A DNA stretch of 64,000 nt from Aschersonia sp. MBC 622 (lineage: Eukaryota > Ascomycota > Sordariomycetes > Hypocreales > Clavicipitaceae): assembly GCA_030782805.1 (NCBI GenBank), contig JARJPL010000558.1, forward strand, positions 1 to 64,000, in the 5' to 3' direction. Position 1 is the stretch's first letter; each line of letters opens with the position of its first letter. The notes beneath the pieces are model-generated. The model saw nothing but the letters and a program-made list of their open reading frames with translations, had not been told where the DNA came from and ran no database searches. Shown piece after piece: positions 1-13,221 of this stretch. The translations under genes were made by a program, and so were the position numbers.

Positions 1-1702
1 CGAGTTATCCCCCATATGAATGTCCAGCGCAGCTGCGGTGCCGTTGAACTTGAACTGTGAGCGAAAGTACTCCCTTGGCAGACGCGAACCGAGGCGTGAT
101 AGGTAGAAGGCGAGCCAGTCGTCCCCAGAGACGTGCTGTAGACGGACATTATACTGATAGACTGTGTCGGGGCGCTCCGCCAGCAAGATGGTGCTATTCG
201 TCTCATTCGTGGGCTTAAATACCAGGCTACCGTATCCTGCGTTATGGTACTCTCCCGCGAGATCTTGGATGCACACAGAGGGGGGAATGCTTCGATCTGG
301 CTTGCTTGGGTACATTTCGTCCACGGCGCCGGGTAATAGACGATCCTGCTTGTCCAGAAGTTTTCTGCGTCTAGCACTTGAGTTAGTTGACCAACTTCAG
401 AACATGCCATCGACTTAATCATTGAGTACTTACAATGTCGCCATGTCGAACCGCTTATCTTCGGGAATACTGAGTTTGTCCTCCACTAGGCGGCGCGCTA
501 GGGCCTCGTTGACGTGGTCGGCCTGCTTAAAGACGTTGCCCATAACGATGATGCCAAATTTGCGCTCGGGAAGCCACCAGATTAGGCATCCAGAAGATAG
601 AGTTTGACCAATATGTCGAAGTACCGTCTCGTTGTGAAAGGTGATGCGCTCCCAGCCGAGTCCATACATACCGATGCTCATATTAGCGGCTGGGTAGAAA
701 TCGTCGATAATGCGCGGCCGCTGAATATCGTCGTGTGTGGCGTCTGACAAGGGACCGCTCCGGTACAGTAGGCTACGCACCCACTTAGCATGGTCGACAA
801 CGCTGGTGATTATTCCAGCAGCGCCCGACTGTAGTAGATAATCGTGCGTGATGGCGCCATGGCTCTGTGTAGCATTATTCCAATAGTAGCCTGTGGCAAG
901 CTGATTGTTGGAGGCTTTCGCTTCATCGATATCTAAGAACGTCGAGGTCATATTTAGAGGTCCCCAGATAAGCTTCTTAAGAGTCATCTTAAAGGGTTCT
1001 TTTGTAAGTGTCTCGATAACATGCGAGAGCGCGATGTAGATCAGGTTGCTGTACTGGTGGACTGTTCTCGGCTCGGCCGTGAAGCCTAGGTTGCGTAGGT
1101 TCCTCACCACGTCGCGGTCGGTCGTTCGAGTGCCGTTGGTCGTATACTGCCAGGTATAGTCGTGACGTGGTAGGCCAGTACGGTGGCAGATGGCATCGTC
1201 AAGGGTGATATGCTTGGTGGCCCAGTCATCAGACAGGACAAAGTCGTCTGGGATGATGGACGAGATAGGCGTAGTCCAGCCATCAGTGAGTAGGTCCGGA
1301 TAGGTCTTATTCTGGATGAAATGTGCCAGAGTAGCGCCTACAAAGGCCTTTGTGGTTGATGCACCCCGCCACAGAGTCTCAGGAGTTGCTTTCACATCGG
1401 GAAGCGTAGCAAAGCCAAAACCCTAGTTTATGTTTGGTTAAAGTTTGGTTAAAGAGCAAAGTTGCGTGGTTGCTTCCACATACCTTTGTAAAGGTCTCTT
1501 CTCCATCAATGACGGCAACGGAGCAGCCAGGGACCTGAAATTTGGCTAGGAGTGAATCGACAAAAGTATCAACTTCTTCGGTGAAGGGCGTTGCCGAGTG
1601 ATTCGTTGAGAGTAGTTCTGATGAACGCTGGTGAGACGTGTATTGGCCAAAAGAAGGCACAGCAGTCGCCAGAAGCAGGAGTAAGGCTTGAATTCGAGCC
1701 AT
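1..1702 (-). CDS. Secreted beta-lactamase-family serine hydrolase, 3' end cut by the window
   Basis: Three exons are visible: 1702-1484, 1422-434 and 370-<1. The introns are 1423-1483 (GTATGT..TAG) and 371-433 (GTAAGT, CTAAC branch, TAG). About 526 residues are seen, with the stop outside the window. Residues 1-20 form a signal peptide ending in SFGQ. The class C beta-lactamase / DD-peptidase triad is present: SxxK as STTK at residues 95-98, YxN as YSN at 197-199, and HxG as HIG at 343-345. Several NxT/S sequons fit secretion. Exon 3 encodes the start of the C-terminal domain common in fungal members. Fungal relatives include esterases and LovD-like acyltransferases, so the substrate cannot be stated. 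The start is the ATG opening the signal peptide. The family is firm; the reaction is not. Confidence 0.9.
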
Positions 1703-1753
1703 GTTAACTAGATGCTACGAGAAGCGTGAAGACTAATCTCTATGGTCACGACG

Positions 1754-1770
1754 CAGTTATTATATAATAG
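1754..1770 (-). promoter_or_regulatory. Possible TATA element of the hydrolase gene
   Basis: On the minus strand an AT-rich TATATAATA-like stretch lies about 55-65 bp before the ATG at 1702. The position and sequence fit a core promoter. This is inference only; there is no transcript evidence. Confidence 0.35.
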
Positions 1771-4700
1771 TCGTCATGCTTGCGAAGACTTGACGATAAA
1801 GTGAAATATCTCCTCCTCAACAATCATAATAACTCACGATGATTCATTCTCGGTTTTCGGTGATTCTCATCCCTCATATTGTGGCACAGTCCTTAATTTG
1901 CTTGTTTCAGCGTCTGACTTTTATTTTTAACTTGGTCAACGGCCCGACCCATACTGGTCGGCTCCGCAGCGTTGCTCAGCCTTGTGGATAAAACTTGAAG
2001 CGCCATGGACAAGTAGACTACGCGAGTAATAAGTGGTGGATGGGACGCGAGCGCGTTGCCCTGATTGGGTACTCTTTGCTAGAACTCTAAAGGCAATGGG
2101 GAAGATACAGTTTCTAGGCAATGATCGTCACAACACGTGGGCGCGGATATGCAAGTGCCGGATCAGGCTGGTTCAATGTATCCGCAGCGTGTTGGTTAGG
2201 GTTATTGGCATAAGAACATGACTTGGAGTTTAGAAACCTAGGCCATGCATTGAAAAGATCACAGGGTGGAGGGGAGACCACATCATACGACACGGCTTCA
2301 AAGACAGCGTCAGGTGTAAGACCGTCTAGCTGGCCGCTAAGAATAGCCAAGTCGATGTCATGAAGCTTCTACAGCGCGCTAGCGCTGACGACGTCAACTA
2401 TTTTGCGGCTGTTGAACGTCAAAGATGGACAACCTTAATCTGGCTGGCTTGTTGCAATTTCCCAAGTCTTTAGCTGCCTATGTATAGCGGCTGAAGCGGG
2501 CTCCTGTTATCAGCGGCACGAGATTTCACCGCGTCCTCCGACGTACAAGGCAAAACTTCTGGCGCAAGACTGCGAAGTTGCCACGGCGGAAGTCAGCAAA
2601 CGGAGAATGGCTCAGGCGAGAGACCTAAACATTGGGGGATGCTTTTTACAGTATAAGGTCTATACAGTCGCTGATATTATCGTCCCAAGTTGATTAGCTC
2701 TATGCAAAATCTCATGGCTCCGTAGTGTGCAGCTCCACAACGAGCAAATGTTCCTAGCAACATGGTCTCAGGTCGCCAATCTAATTGAGTTGCGACACTG
2801 TTAGTTTCAAGTCTAAAGAAGTTCCAGCATAACTAAACATCTGTCTGCCGACTCGAGTTGCCCTCCTGCACGAGTCTGCCGGGGCAGGAATTGCTGTCGA
2901 GTTTATAGCCGTGAGCTATAGGGGGGGCCCGGAAGTTTTTGCAAGAAATGGGCACTCTATTGCTGTAGCCCTCTGTACATTCGAAACCTGTATAAGGAAC
3001 CTCAACCGTTGAGGCTCCCTTTGTCTCTAGAACTGCTGGTTTTCCTTTTCCTTGACCGTGGCGCATACTGAAAATAGGTGGCGTGGAAAAAAGAAACGGC
3101 AAGATTTCGGCTGGGGCCGAACAAAAAAGATGCGACGAAAATCAGACACCAGATGCTCGCACAGACTTTGCCAGAAGAAGAATGTGGCAGACACCTCTGG
3201 ACACTTTTGCCGCCCCCAAATGACCGGGTGGCTTGATGGGGGGGGGAGGCCGGGACGCATCGTCCGAATAACTGTAGACAAAAATAAGAAAAAAGAGTGC
3301 AGCACTAGATCGACCGTCTCTTTATGTCGTAACGTCCCATTACTTCAGACTTTGATATTTCGGGAGGTTGCCCATTTGCCATTGACACACCCTGACGGAC
3401 GAGCTTCCCACCATTACAAGGCTTCAGGGTTCCCATGGCTTGCATGTTTTTTTCTTCTCTTTCGTCTGATCTTCCTTTTTCTCTTACCTAATAAGCTAGC
3501 AGATTCCCCTGTCTAAATACGCTAGGCTGAGAAAGGCCGCAACTGATATCTCTCGTCACACTAGTGGTGCTGCCAGTCTAACTGATACATTGTAGTTACA
3601 TGCAGCCATCGCTGTGTATAACCAAGGCCCACTTTGGATAAATGCTAGGTAAAGTTGCAATAGAGTGTTTTAGCGACACACACTTGTACGTATTTCGTAT
3701 CGATAGGTTACTAGTTGTTGCCAACTAGGATAATAGTGCCACAAGTACAATGAATATGCTCCAACACAATCTTTTCCATCAAAGTGATGGCTACGCACGC
3801 GAAAATGACAAGGCTCCTCATGACAGCACCGTCACGAGCGCCACCAAAGCTCCCTCATACTGAGATCTTGAGGCAAAAAGGGGGAAATCGGCACCCCGCC
3901 CGCCCGTCCCGCTACCTCAGTTGCCCAACTTCCTCTCGGTAAGCTTTCGACTTTTCGGTGTGTGACGAATCCCTCTAATTCTTCCTTCTTCACCAAATTG
4001 ATGGCATCAAACAAGGTAGGCTGTACGCTGCCGTTGCTCTAACAAACTTGATGCGCAGTCAATGAATGGCCTTTTTGATTATAAGTCTATTTCTTACACG
4101 ATGGCTTTTCAGAATGGTCGAAAAGTTACTGTATTACCTAGTAAGTGGATATTGAATTCCCAACCAATTTAGCTTTTGATTGGCTCTGAAAACGGCGAGT
4201 ATACATGGTAATGGGTAGTCTCGGACTCACAGCCTAAACTTGGTTTCTTCGCCGTCTAGTTCGGCTTATTTACCCACTTGGCCTTTAAAGCGTCGGCTTA
4301 GCTACCCGTTGCACTTTCGCATATTGCCAATGAATCCCAGGGTTACATTTCCAGCGCAGACATCTGCAGAAGGAACCCCTCCCATCCACTCTGTAGTACA
4401 GAGCGTGAGAGCTAAGCTAATGTCGAGTCCACTTGAGCCGTCCCTGCGGGACAGGGTAAATGGAAATGGTCCATGGTCATGGAGAGAGAGGTATGAGATG
4501 TAGTTTCAACTGAAGTTGCCCTTTGACCCAAAAATTCATATGCATGTGGCATTCGAAGTTTTCTTTTCTTCTCAAGCCATTTTCTTTACTTGGCCCTGTT
4601 TGCCTTCACATAACAGCTCTTCTAGGCCGTAACAAGTCTGGACCCTTTTCTCCCGTTCGCTTCGGGCGAGACACAAGGCCCATTCTGCATCTGATTTCTT

Positions 4701-4837
4701 CTAGAACTTTTGCATTTACATTTCTGCATCTACACGTAGATCATCCTCCCGCGGGAGCCCCATGACGTTGGTGCTGTAGATTGTCTGCATCATCTACATA
4801 GTCGTTGCCTTGCCACTTGCTCCATCAGAGAACAAAC
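1771..4837. other. 3.1 kb intergenic region, no gene recognised
   Basis: No ORF here has a recognisable motif, good coding bias or plausible exon structure. It holds the hydrolase promoter at the left and the permease promoter at the right. The right part has pyrimidine-rich tracts (about 3447-3490 and 4555-4600) of the kind found upstream of expressed fungal genes. A 78-codon minus-strand ORF at 2114-2350 was considered and not accepted. Confidence 0.6.
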
Positions 4838-6633
4838 ATGGCCTCGACAGGTCATGAGCTAGGCAACATGGCCGCGGCCACGGCCAAGGGCATGCGCACC
4901 ATCACAGGGACGATCAGTCCTCACAGAGAGAAAGTCTCCAAGAGCAACTACGCCGACCGCGAGCAACTCGCGCGCCTCGGCAAGAAGTCTGTTCTCAAGG
5001 TGCGACCGATCCTCAACTATCTGCTCTATAGCCAAAGCATCTATCTGTCTGCCAAACATTCCTCAATGCTAACCCCCCCTCCCCGCAGCGCAACTTTGGC
5101 TTCATGTCCATCCTCGGCTTCTCCTGCACCATCCTCATCACCTGGGAAGCCACCCTCGTGCTCTCCGCCCAAGGCCTCGCCAACGGCGGCTACGCCGGCG
5201 TCCTCTACGGCTACATTGTCGTCTGGCTCGGCAACATCTCCGTCTTCACTACCCTCTCCGAGCTCGCCTCCATGGCTCCCACCTCTGGCGGCCAGTACCA
5301 CTGGGTCGCCATGCTCGCCCCGCGCCGCTGCGCCAAGTTTCTGAGCTACACCACCGGCTGGCTGGCTGTCGGCGGCTGGCAGGGCAGCGTGGCGAGTTCC
5401 GCGTTCTTGACCGGTACCATGATCCAGGGCATGATTGCCGTGAACAATGTCGAGACGTACGTGCCGCAGCCGTACCAGGGCACGCTTCTGTTTTGGGCGA
5501 TTATGCTGTTTGCCGTGTTGATCAATGCGATTGTCAGCTCGGCGCTGCCGAAATTTGAAGGCCTGATTTTGGTATTGCATGTGCTGGGGTTCTTTGCCAT
5601 TTTGATCCCGATGGTGTCGCTAGGTTATCACGGTGATGCGCAGCACGTCTTTACCGAGTTCCGCAACGGCGGCGAGTGGCCGACGCAGGGTCTCTCCTTT
5701 ATGGTTGGCCTGGTTGGCAACGTCTTTGCCTTTGTTGGCAAGTCATCACCTTTCTCTCCTCCACCCTTGCATACCATGAAACACACATCTCTAACAAATA
5801 CAGGCGTCGACGCTGCTTTCCACATGTCCGAGGAGACGCTCAACTCGGCCGTCGCCGTGCCCAAGTCCATCTTCCTGTCCATGCTCATCAACGGCACGAC
5901 CGGCTTCGCCATGACCGTCGCCGTGCTCTTCTGCATCAAGGACCTCGAATCTGTCCTCAGCTCGCCGACCGGCTTCGCCCACATGCAGCTCTTCCTCGAC
6001 TCGACCGGCTCCGTCGCCGGCTCGACCGTCATGGCCGCCATCATCACCATCCTTGGCGCCTGCGCCACCGTCGGCATGCTCGCCTCCACGTCCCGCGTCT
6101 TTTGGTCTTTTGCCCGCGACCGCGGCCTGCCCTTTTGGCGCGTCCTGTCGCGCGTCGATGCGCGCACCACCGTCCCAATGTGGGCGATTGCGTGCACCAC
6201 CTGCATCGCCTGCCTCCTGGCGCTCATCAATCTCGGCTCGGCCACCGCCTTGAACGCGGTCATCTCACTCTCCATCTCCTGTCTCTACCTGTCGTACTTT
6301 ATCTGCGCCAGTCTGCTGCTGTACCGCCGTACGACAAAGGGCTTCCAGATGCCTGGTACCTCGGAGATGCCGGCGCTGGCCAACACGACGGGCGCCGAGC
6401 TCGTCTGGGGCCCGTGGCACTTGCCAGGTGCACTGGGCATCGTCAATAACGCCATCAGCTGCATCTATCTCATTGTCATCTTCTTCTTCAGCTTTTGGCC
6501 CGGCATGATGAACCCTACTGCCGCGAATATGAACTATGCCGCTGTTGTCACCGGTTTCATTTTGATCTTTAGCATTCTCTACTATGTTTTCTGGGCGCGG
6601 AAGGAGTACGAGGGTCCGATTATCGAGATTTAA
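4838..6633 (+). CDS. APC-superfamily amino-acid/GABA-type permease
   Basis: Exons are 4838-4999, 5089-5737 and 5804-6633, giving 546 residues. It is a plasma-membrane or vacuolar transporter of the amino acid-polyamine-choline superfamily, closest in style to fungal UGA4/GABA and choline permeases. About 12 hydrophobic segments start near residue 57 after a hydrophilic N-terminus. The early segment with TSGGQYHW and the later HMSEE motif are signatures of the eukaryotic amino-acid/choline permease subgroup. Intron 1 (5000-5088) is GTGCGA..GCAG. Intron 2 (5738-5803) has a GCAAGT donor, CTAAC branch and CAG acceptor, and is 66 nt with no stop. Splicing joins FAFVG to VDAAFHMSEE as in the family. 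The ATG at 4838 is the first in frame. The substrate is unknown. Confidence 0.92.
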
Positions 6634-7510
6634 GCAAAAGCGGAGGCTTTCCTTTCTAAGTGTACCATCAATTCATGTCACGCCGTACATAGTAAGAGTG
6701 GCGCTGCTGGCAGAACTAGCTTGAAAATGTAACAAGTCAAATATGCCCGGAATATTCTATTGCAGCGGGAAAGTCGGGCACCGAATAGAGCAAGGCCAGT
6801 GCACGAGAATGGATTAGATGTTGCCCTCACATTTTGGGCCGCGTTAAAGTTTTCCACCAACTTGGGCGGTGTTGGTGGTGGTGGTGGCACCAGACAGAAG
6901 CCATACTCAATTTTTTTGTACGTTGCGCGATACTTCTTCCAGTTGCCCTGCTAATGGAGAATTAGGGTTTCATTGCGATGATGCGAGCGAATGGGTCAGT
7001 CACGGCGGTGCGGCCTACTTCCAAGGCCTTGGTGAGCTTGGTGAGCTCGCGAGCGCCAAGTCTCTGGCCATTTTTCGACAGCGAATGGACATAATGTCGT
7101 GGGGTTTGGCCGAGAGGTTCAAGCATGTGCTGCTGGATCTCGAAAGGGAGGAGCAAGCACTGTGAAACATGGGCATGATTAATTGATTTATTATCTTCGA
7201 AGAGAAACTGTGAATGTACCCTCACAAGACCTTGCAAGTATTCTTCGCTTCAAATATATAGCTAGTATATATAGAGTATCTCCTTACCGCCTTTTGAAAT
7301 ACAGCCTATTCGGACTGAAGCTCTGACCCCTCTGAATTCGAAGTTTACTACCTGCCCTTTAATGTCGCATCTACGTGCATTGAGGTGCATGCTCTGTTTG
7401 TGTTGTGATGTATGGAGCACTTGATTCGAGATTCCATAGGAGCTTGGCAACGGACACATACCAAAACCATGCCAAGGCCATGGATTAGTCTTTACATACC
7501 ACGTTCATCT
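6634..7510. other. Intergenic region between convergent permease and ABCG genes
   Basis: This is the 3' flank of both genes. It is AT-rich around 7250-7275 with several TATATA runs that could serve 3'-end formation. No coding signal was recognised; short ORFs at 6869-7165 (+) and 6962-7237 (minus) overlap each other and match no family I know. Confidence 0.55.
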
Positions 7511-10500
7511 TCAGACTTTTACCCTCTTCTTGTCCTTCCACCGAGCCCTCGTCACTCTCAGCAATGCCCAGGCAATCAACCTATAAACGACAACGCAGGC
7601 CAAAAGACAATACGCATTCACGTTCGGATCCACATCAAAGTTGTACAGCTCCAGCACCTGCTCACCCGACGTGATGGGGCAGGATCCGTCCGGCAGGGCC
7701 TGCGCGGGCGTGCAGTGAAACTCGACCCCGCGCATCGCGTACGGTGCCATGGCGCGCGTGGCGTAGCGAATTGGCGAGAGGTAGTTAACGGCGTCAAACG
7801 CCTTGGGCATGTTGATGGAGAGCACGCCGGCCATGCCGTTGGCAACGGAGAGGAAGACGCCCATGATGTTGACAGCAAAACCCGTGTGCGCAAAGAGCGT
7901 GTTAAACATGATTCCGAGACTCTCACCACACGAGACGACGCCGAAGCAGCCGAAAAAGGCAGCCCAGAAGAGCGAGGCCGTCTCAGGGTTACGCACGGCA
8001 AAGGTGGAGAGGAGGCCGTAGACGAGGCAGCTCAGGAGCTCAAAGGGTAGCTCGAGAATCGTGTAAGAGAGCAGGAACGCTTCAACACCGTAGACGCCGT
8101 CGTCGTCTTCGCGGTAAAAGACGTCGCGCTCTGCGGGGTACACAGCGACGTTTTGGAGCATGCCGACGAAGTAGAAGGCGCCGACCTGCTGCACGTAACC
8201 CATACGGTTCTGCACGGAAAAGTAATCGTGCTTAAAGGGTGCAAAGAAAAGAGTGAAGACGCACGCGAGGCCGACGACCTGCATCGTGCGCGCGAGGATG
8301 AGCTCCGGTTGGCGGCGGGTGTTGATGACGGCGCGGCGAAGGAGAAGCGGCAGCGCCTTGACGAGGGCTGTGCGTCGACGGACAAGAGCGCCCAGCTCTG
8401 CGGGTGTAGAGAGGTTGGCGCGGTTGAATGAGCGGCGAGGCGTGGCTGCAAATGCACTTTTGTGTGCGAAAGCATCGTTGACCTTGGAAGACGACGGCTG
8501 CCCCTTTTCGCTGCATTCGCCGTCTTCCGAAGCAATGTTTTGGATTCTCATGTCTTGGATACTTTGTTTCCCGTTGGCTTCGTCAGCCTCTTCGTGAATG
8601 GCCGCCAGTCGCGGCTCCTGAACGTTCGCTGCTGGGTCGACATGGACTTTCCAGCTGTCAATGAGCTTCTTCACCCGCTCACGGCTTTCTGCCTCGGCAT
8701 CTTCTTTTTGCAAGTCGACAGTGATCATGTCTAGCGCAAAGTCGGCCGGATTAGTGTTCTTTGGGCACTCGTACCCATGTCTGTCAAAATATCCCAGCAT
8801 GTCCCTCCCGGCACCCGCATATACGGGATGGCCGCCACGAGACAGCAGGAGTACGTTGCCAAAGTGTCTGAACAAATCGGATCGCGCTTGGTGAATGGTC
8901 AAGATCAGTGTGCGGCCCTCGTTTGCGAGACCCTGGAGCACTTCCATGATAGAACTGGCCGTAAAGGCGTCTAGGCCAGAAGTGGGCTCGTCGAGAAGCA
9001 GCACTCGGGGATCCGTCAAGACCTGAACGGCGATACTGGCACGTCGCTTCTCACCACCCGAGATACCCTTTATCATTTCATTTCCCACTAGATTATTCGC
9101 GCAGTCCTTTAAGCCCATCTTGAGCAGTACTGCCTCCGCTCTTTGATATTTCTCCTCTGTGCTCATGAATGATGGAAGACGCAGGCCCGCGGCAAAACGC
9201 AAAGTCTCTCGCACAGTAAGGGATGGAAGCAGTGCATCATCGTCCTGACAGACATATGAACAGACAGAGCGGATCACGGAATCCGATGGAACAGCACCAT
9301 TGAACGTCAGCTTGCCAGAGGGTCGATATTTTGTGCCCACAGAGTTTCGCAGCCTTAGTGTAATGGCATTGAGAAGTGATGTCTTGCCACTGCCAGAAGG
9401 GCCCATGATGACATTGAGAGTGCCAGCTTGAAACGTCGTCGTAAGAGGATTGACAATCAGCCGTCTGGGCAGAGGCTTGCCAGTGGCTGCTTTCTTGTCC
9501 AATGCTAGCGCAAATCTGTCCAGGCCGACATCAATAGCTCTCACTTCGCCAACTGACTGTGCAGTCATATTTTCTTTTCCAGCGGACAAGTCAGTATCCG
9601 TTATTCGAGCACGGGCAATCGTCATTTCCACCTTGAGAAATGAAAGGCCAACCGTGGACAGAAGCAGAAAGAGGACAATAAATGAAGCAAGCGCAACTAT
9701 CGGTCTTGTAATCCAGTTTGTTGGGAAGCCAAGAGACTTCATGATGTAATTTCCAGTGTACTGTTCGCAGGCCGGGTTGTCTCTGCCATCAGGATAAGGG
9801 CAATTGTAGAAGTTTCCTTGAAACTCATTCGCACAATAAGCGCTGAAGGCATAGAACTTTCCCAACGTATTAGCTAGAGATCAATTATGTGCCAGTTCGA
9901 ATACAAACATTGTATGCGGCCCATTTTATCCACCGGACATAGACTGGAATGCTGCTTGACTGCACAAACATGCCGCATGCTATGCTCTGAATAGTATAGA
10001 TCAAATTGGCCATCAAGCTTGCTCCGGGAAAATGCCGCACAGCTGTGACACAGGTCATGGCGCATGCCACAGATACGTATTGATTGAGCAGAGTAATGGC
10101 AAAAAAAGTGAAGAATTTACCGGCATCGCGGTCGAATCCTGACATGAAGTACATTAAGACGGAAAAAATGAATGGCACCGGCACGTCCTCGGTCGGCATT
10201 CTCGCGAGTCGACGAGACAGGATAAAGGGAAGAGCATCGACGCAGTTTTCAGAGTTTTCGCGATCAAATGTTGGCATGTCGATGGTGAGCCTGTAAACCT
10301 CGAAGAGGAGAATCAAATAGCCTTGCAGACCAGCAGTGATGTACAGCCCGCCTTGGCGAGATCTGATGCCAGCTTGATCGCGACCAACATTCCAAAACAT
10401 GTAGCCTGTGAGTGCGCCCAGTAGTACGGCTTCGAGAAGGGCGGCAGTCATGCCCATTGGGTCTCGATAGGTGACTTTGAAGGTTCGACAGGTCAAAACC

Positions 10501-11720
10501 CGCAACTGGCGCAAGAACCCGGCCCTCTCCTCGTGTCCGTGTGAGAGAATGCGCTGGTGGTGGCGATGAGATTGGCTTATGACACCACCCAGAGGCAAGA
10601 AAACCTTTTCACTTTCTTGCTTCCAATGTCGCTGTAAATTCTCGACGCGCAGGCTGCTCTCCGTCTCTAGCTCTGGCGTGCGATTATCAATGGCCGCAAT
10701 GTCGATGACGAATTCAGCCGGGTTCACAAAGGCTGGGATTGGAAATCCTTGGCTTTCGAACCAGGGGATACACTCGGATGCGTCTCCTGAATAGGCAGGG
10801 CTACCTCTGGTCAGAATGATGATGTTATCAAAGAGCTTCCAGATTTCGGAGCGAGGCTGATGAATGGTGGTGATGATGGTACGGCCCTTATTTGCCAGGG
10901 CCTTCAAAGTTCGCACCAGCTGATAAGCACTCGTAGCGTCTAGCCCGGTAGTTGGCTCATCGAGAAAGAGAATAGATGGGTTCGCGAGGAGCTGGACGCC
11001 GATGCTGACGCGACGTTTTTCGCCACCGGAGCACCCGCGGTGCTGCGAGTTTCCGATTCTCGTGTCGGCGCATTCCTTGAGGCCTAATTCTCTAATGACC
11101 TCCTCAACAATGCGCCACCGGTCTTGACGCTTTGTGGCTGAGGGCAGGCGGAGATCTGCTGCGTATCGCAAGGTCTCGCGCACGGTCAAAGTCGGTAGAA
11201 GAATATCCTGCTGCATCACGTAGGCATGACGCACGGTATGCACGCCAGTCTCGCCGTTGAATGTGACGACTCCTTCTCGATGTAGGCGGGAGCTAACGAT
11301 ACGTTCAGCCATAGTGTTGAGCAGCGTCGTCTTGCCTGAGCCGCTGCCGCCGATGATGGCCGTAAGGCTGCCCGGCGCCAGATCGGCATTGACGGAATGG
11401 AGAAGCGTCTTCATTTCGGCGGCAGTGTTGAATTTCGATTTGAAGAGATTGGGATATGTGAAGGGAGCGAGCCAAGACGGCGCGGTATTGACGGATACCT
11501 CGAGGTCGCGAATCTGGACTTGGACGCTGGCAACATCGTCGAGGGAGAGCTGTCCCGCGCCTGATAACGAAAGTTGTCGTGTGTTGCCGTCTTTGTTCTG
11601 ATTGCTGGTATGATCCAGATATGTAGTAGTGGAGCTAGCTCTGTCCGTCCTGTCGCTCTCTCCGCCAAGTTCTACGGGAAGGGCAGGCAGTCGAATCTTT
11701 CCCTCATCATGAGAAGCCAT
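7511..11720 (-). CDS. Full-size ABCG transporter (NBD-TMD-NBD-TMD)
   Basis: Exon 1 is 11720-9909 and exon 2 is 9856-7511, giving 1385 residues. The single intron, 9857-9908 (GTTTGT..GCTAATA..AAG), joins KWAAYN to FYAFSAYCANEF, a conserved end-of-TMD1 motif in ABCG proteins. NBD1 has Walker A GGSGSGKTT near residues 124-132, signature CSGGEKRR near 230 and Walker B LFLDEP near 251. NBD2 has Walker A GPSGSGKTS near 755-763, signature ISGGEKRR and Walker B LLLDEP. Each NBD comes before a membrane domain, the reverse orientation typical of ABCG. Both signatures and Walker B glutamates look intact, so both sites should bind ATP. It is probably a plasma-membrane exporter of lipids, pigments or drugs; the substrate is unknown. 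Confidence 0.93.
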
Positions 11721-13221
11721 ATCGGCGAGTCGAAAGCACCCGAGAATTTTGGCATCAAAATTGGACAGTCAGAGCGACACAGAGACTTCCGTCAAGCTTT
11801 CCGAACGACTCAGATGAGAACATGTTCGTGCTTGATGTGCATCTGAGACATTCCTGCAGACAATGGGCAGGCCAAGACAATGTAGATGCTACCCGGCCCG
11901 GGGTGGCGTAGGGAGCAGGCAGAAGACTGGCAATCGCCATGTAAGCCTCGCTCGGTCTTAATAATCAAAGCAGAGCGTGCAGATTGAGAGGAAGGTATGC
12001 CACGCAGACGACGTGCATGAACTGCATGTTGAAACGTGAAGAGGTAACATTGACAAGTTGGGCGAGGAGGCAACTGGGCAACTGGGGGGTTCTGGAGACG
12101 ACCTAAGCAACTAAGGTACCCACTGAAGAGCGCCAGTGTGGAGCCTGCTAGCAGCTGGCAAGTGGGGTTCCAGGGACGTTACCGCTTTGGGCGAGTTGAG
12201 CTGGGGAGCCGTTTTAGCTGTTTATAGTTGTTTAATCAAACAGGAGTGCAGCTCGAGTTTGTGACATTAAATCCTGTTGTATGCGTATTCTGCTTCATAC
12301 CTCTGAAAATGTTGAATAAGGTGAGAATTGCCAGGTGAGCATTGCCCATGCACAGGGTCGACGTACAGACAAGCTTACACTGCCACCAGTCCACAACTGA
12401 ACGCTGTCTGCTTATTAGTGCTGCAACGTGAAATTGCGTAGATTGCGACAACTGCATTCTAATAGTAGAATACGCGTATTGGGTCTTCAGCCTCCAAATC
12501 AAGTGGTAAACAATTATGACATGTAGGCAGGTGCGGGCCAACGTGACCAACGCCGGCAGCATCTCATGTTCCGTCCGCTGCTTCCGCGTATTGAAAAGCT
12601 GGTCAGGTTCTATTCCTCTGAATAGTGCGCCAAGTACACTATAGTTGCGTCAACTAGAGGAAACTAGCCTGGCTGGATTTATGTTGTCATTGACTCCTGG
12701 GCGCCACGAATAGCAAGCTACTGTACATGGGCGTGGGGTAGTTGTACTTTGTAGCGTCGAAATGGGCGACCATCGGTTCTGTGAGGGTGTGCTGCTGCCC
12801 AGTTGGGCGAGCACAAGTCAGGCCATTCCTGCATAAGTTCCAAAAGAGCGAGCCTGCATGAAAAAGACCCTTCAAAATTCACTTCCATTATGTAGCAAGT
12901 CGATCACAGCGACTCGCACATGCATACACGTGTTCGCGACCTGCAAGCCATGACGTTCGCCGCTGAGCGTCATAAGGCACGGACAAAGTACCCTGAAAAC
13001 CACTTCGTCTTGTTGATGGTCATGTGTAGTGTAAGTGATGTGTAGTACTTTTATGCTTGGCCAAAGGTATTGGCGTAATCCTACTTTTACACTTTGCTTA
13101 GTAAAACCCAGCGTCTTGACTGGGAAACCATATAAGCAGTGCAAGCAATTGCCATTCTCAGTATGACAAGAATGAAGTTTCGCAGCTCGGCTTCTGTTTC
13201 CGTTTCCTCTTCCCAAAGTCA
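11721..13221. other. Intergenic region upstream of the ABCG gene
   Basis: About 1.5 kb. The left part is the ABCG promoter; the rest is the 3' flank of the small acidic-protein gene. The ORFs present (for example minus 12236-12562 and 12872-13225) show no family motif or coding bias. No repeat or RNA gene was recognised. Confidence 0.55.

Noticed and set aside
2114..2350. 78-codon minus ORF with a fairly protein-like composition
   Set aside because: No motif, no plausible splice partners and no consistent codon bias; could be a tiny relic but nothing supports it.
3052..3516. 154-codon plus ORF
   Set aside because: Very basic N-terminus and poly-pyrimidine-encoded Phe/Leu tail reflect low-complexity DNA rather than a gene.
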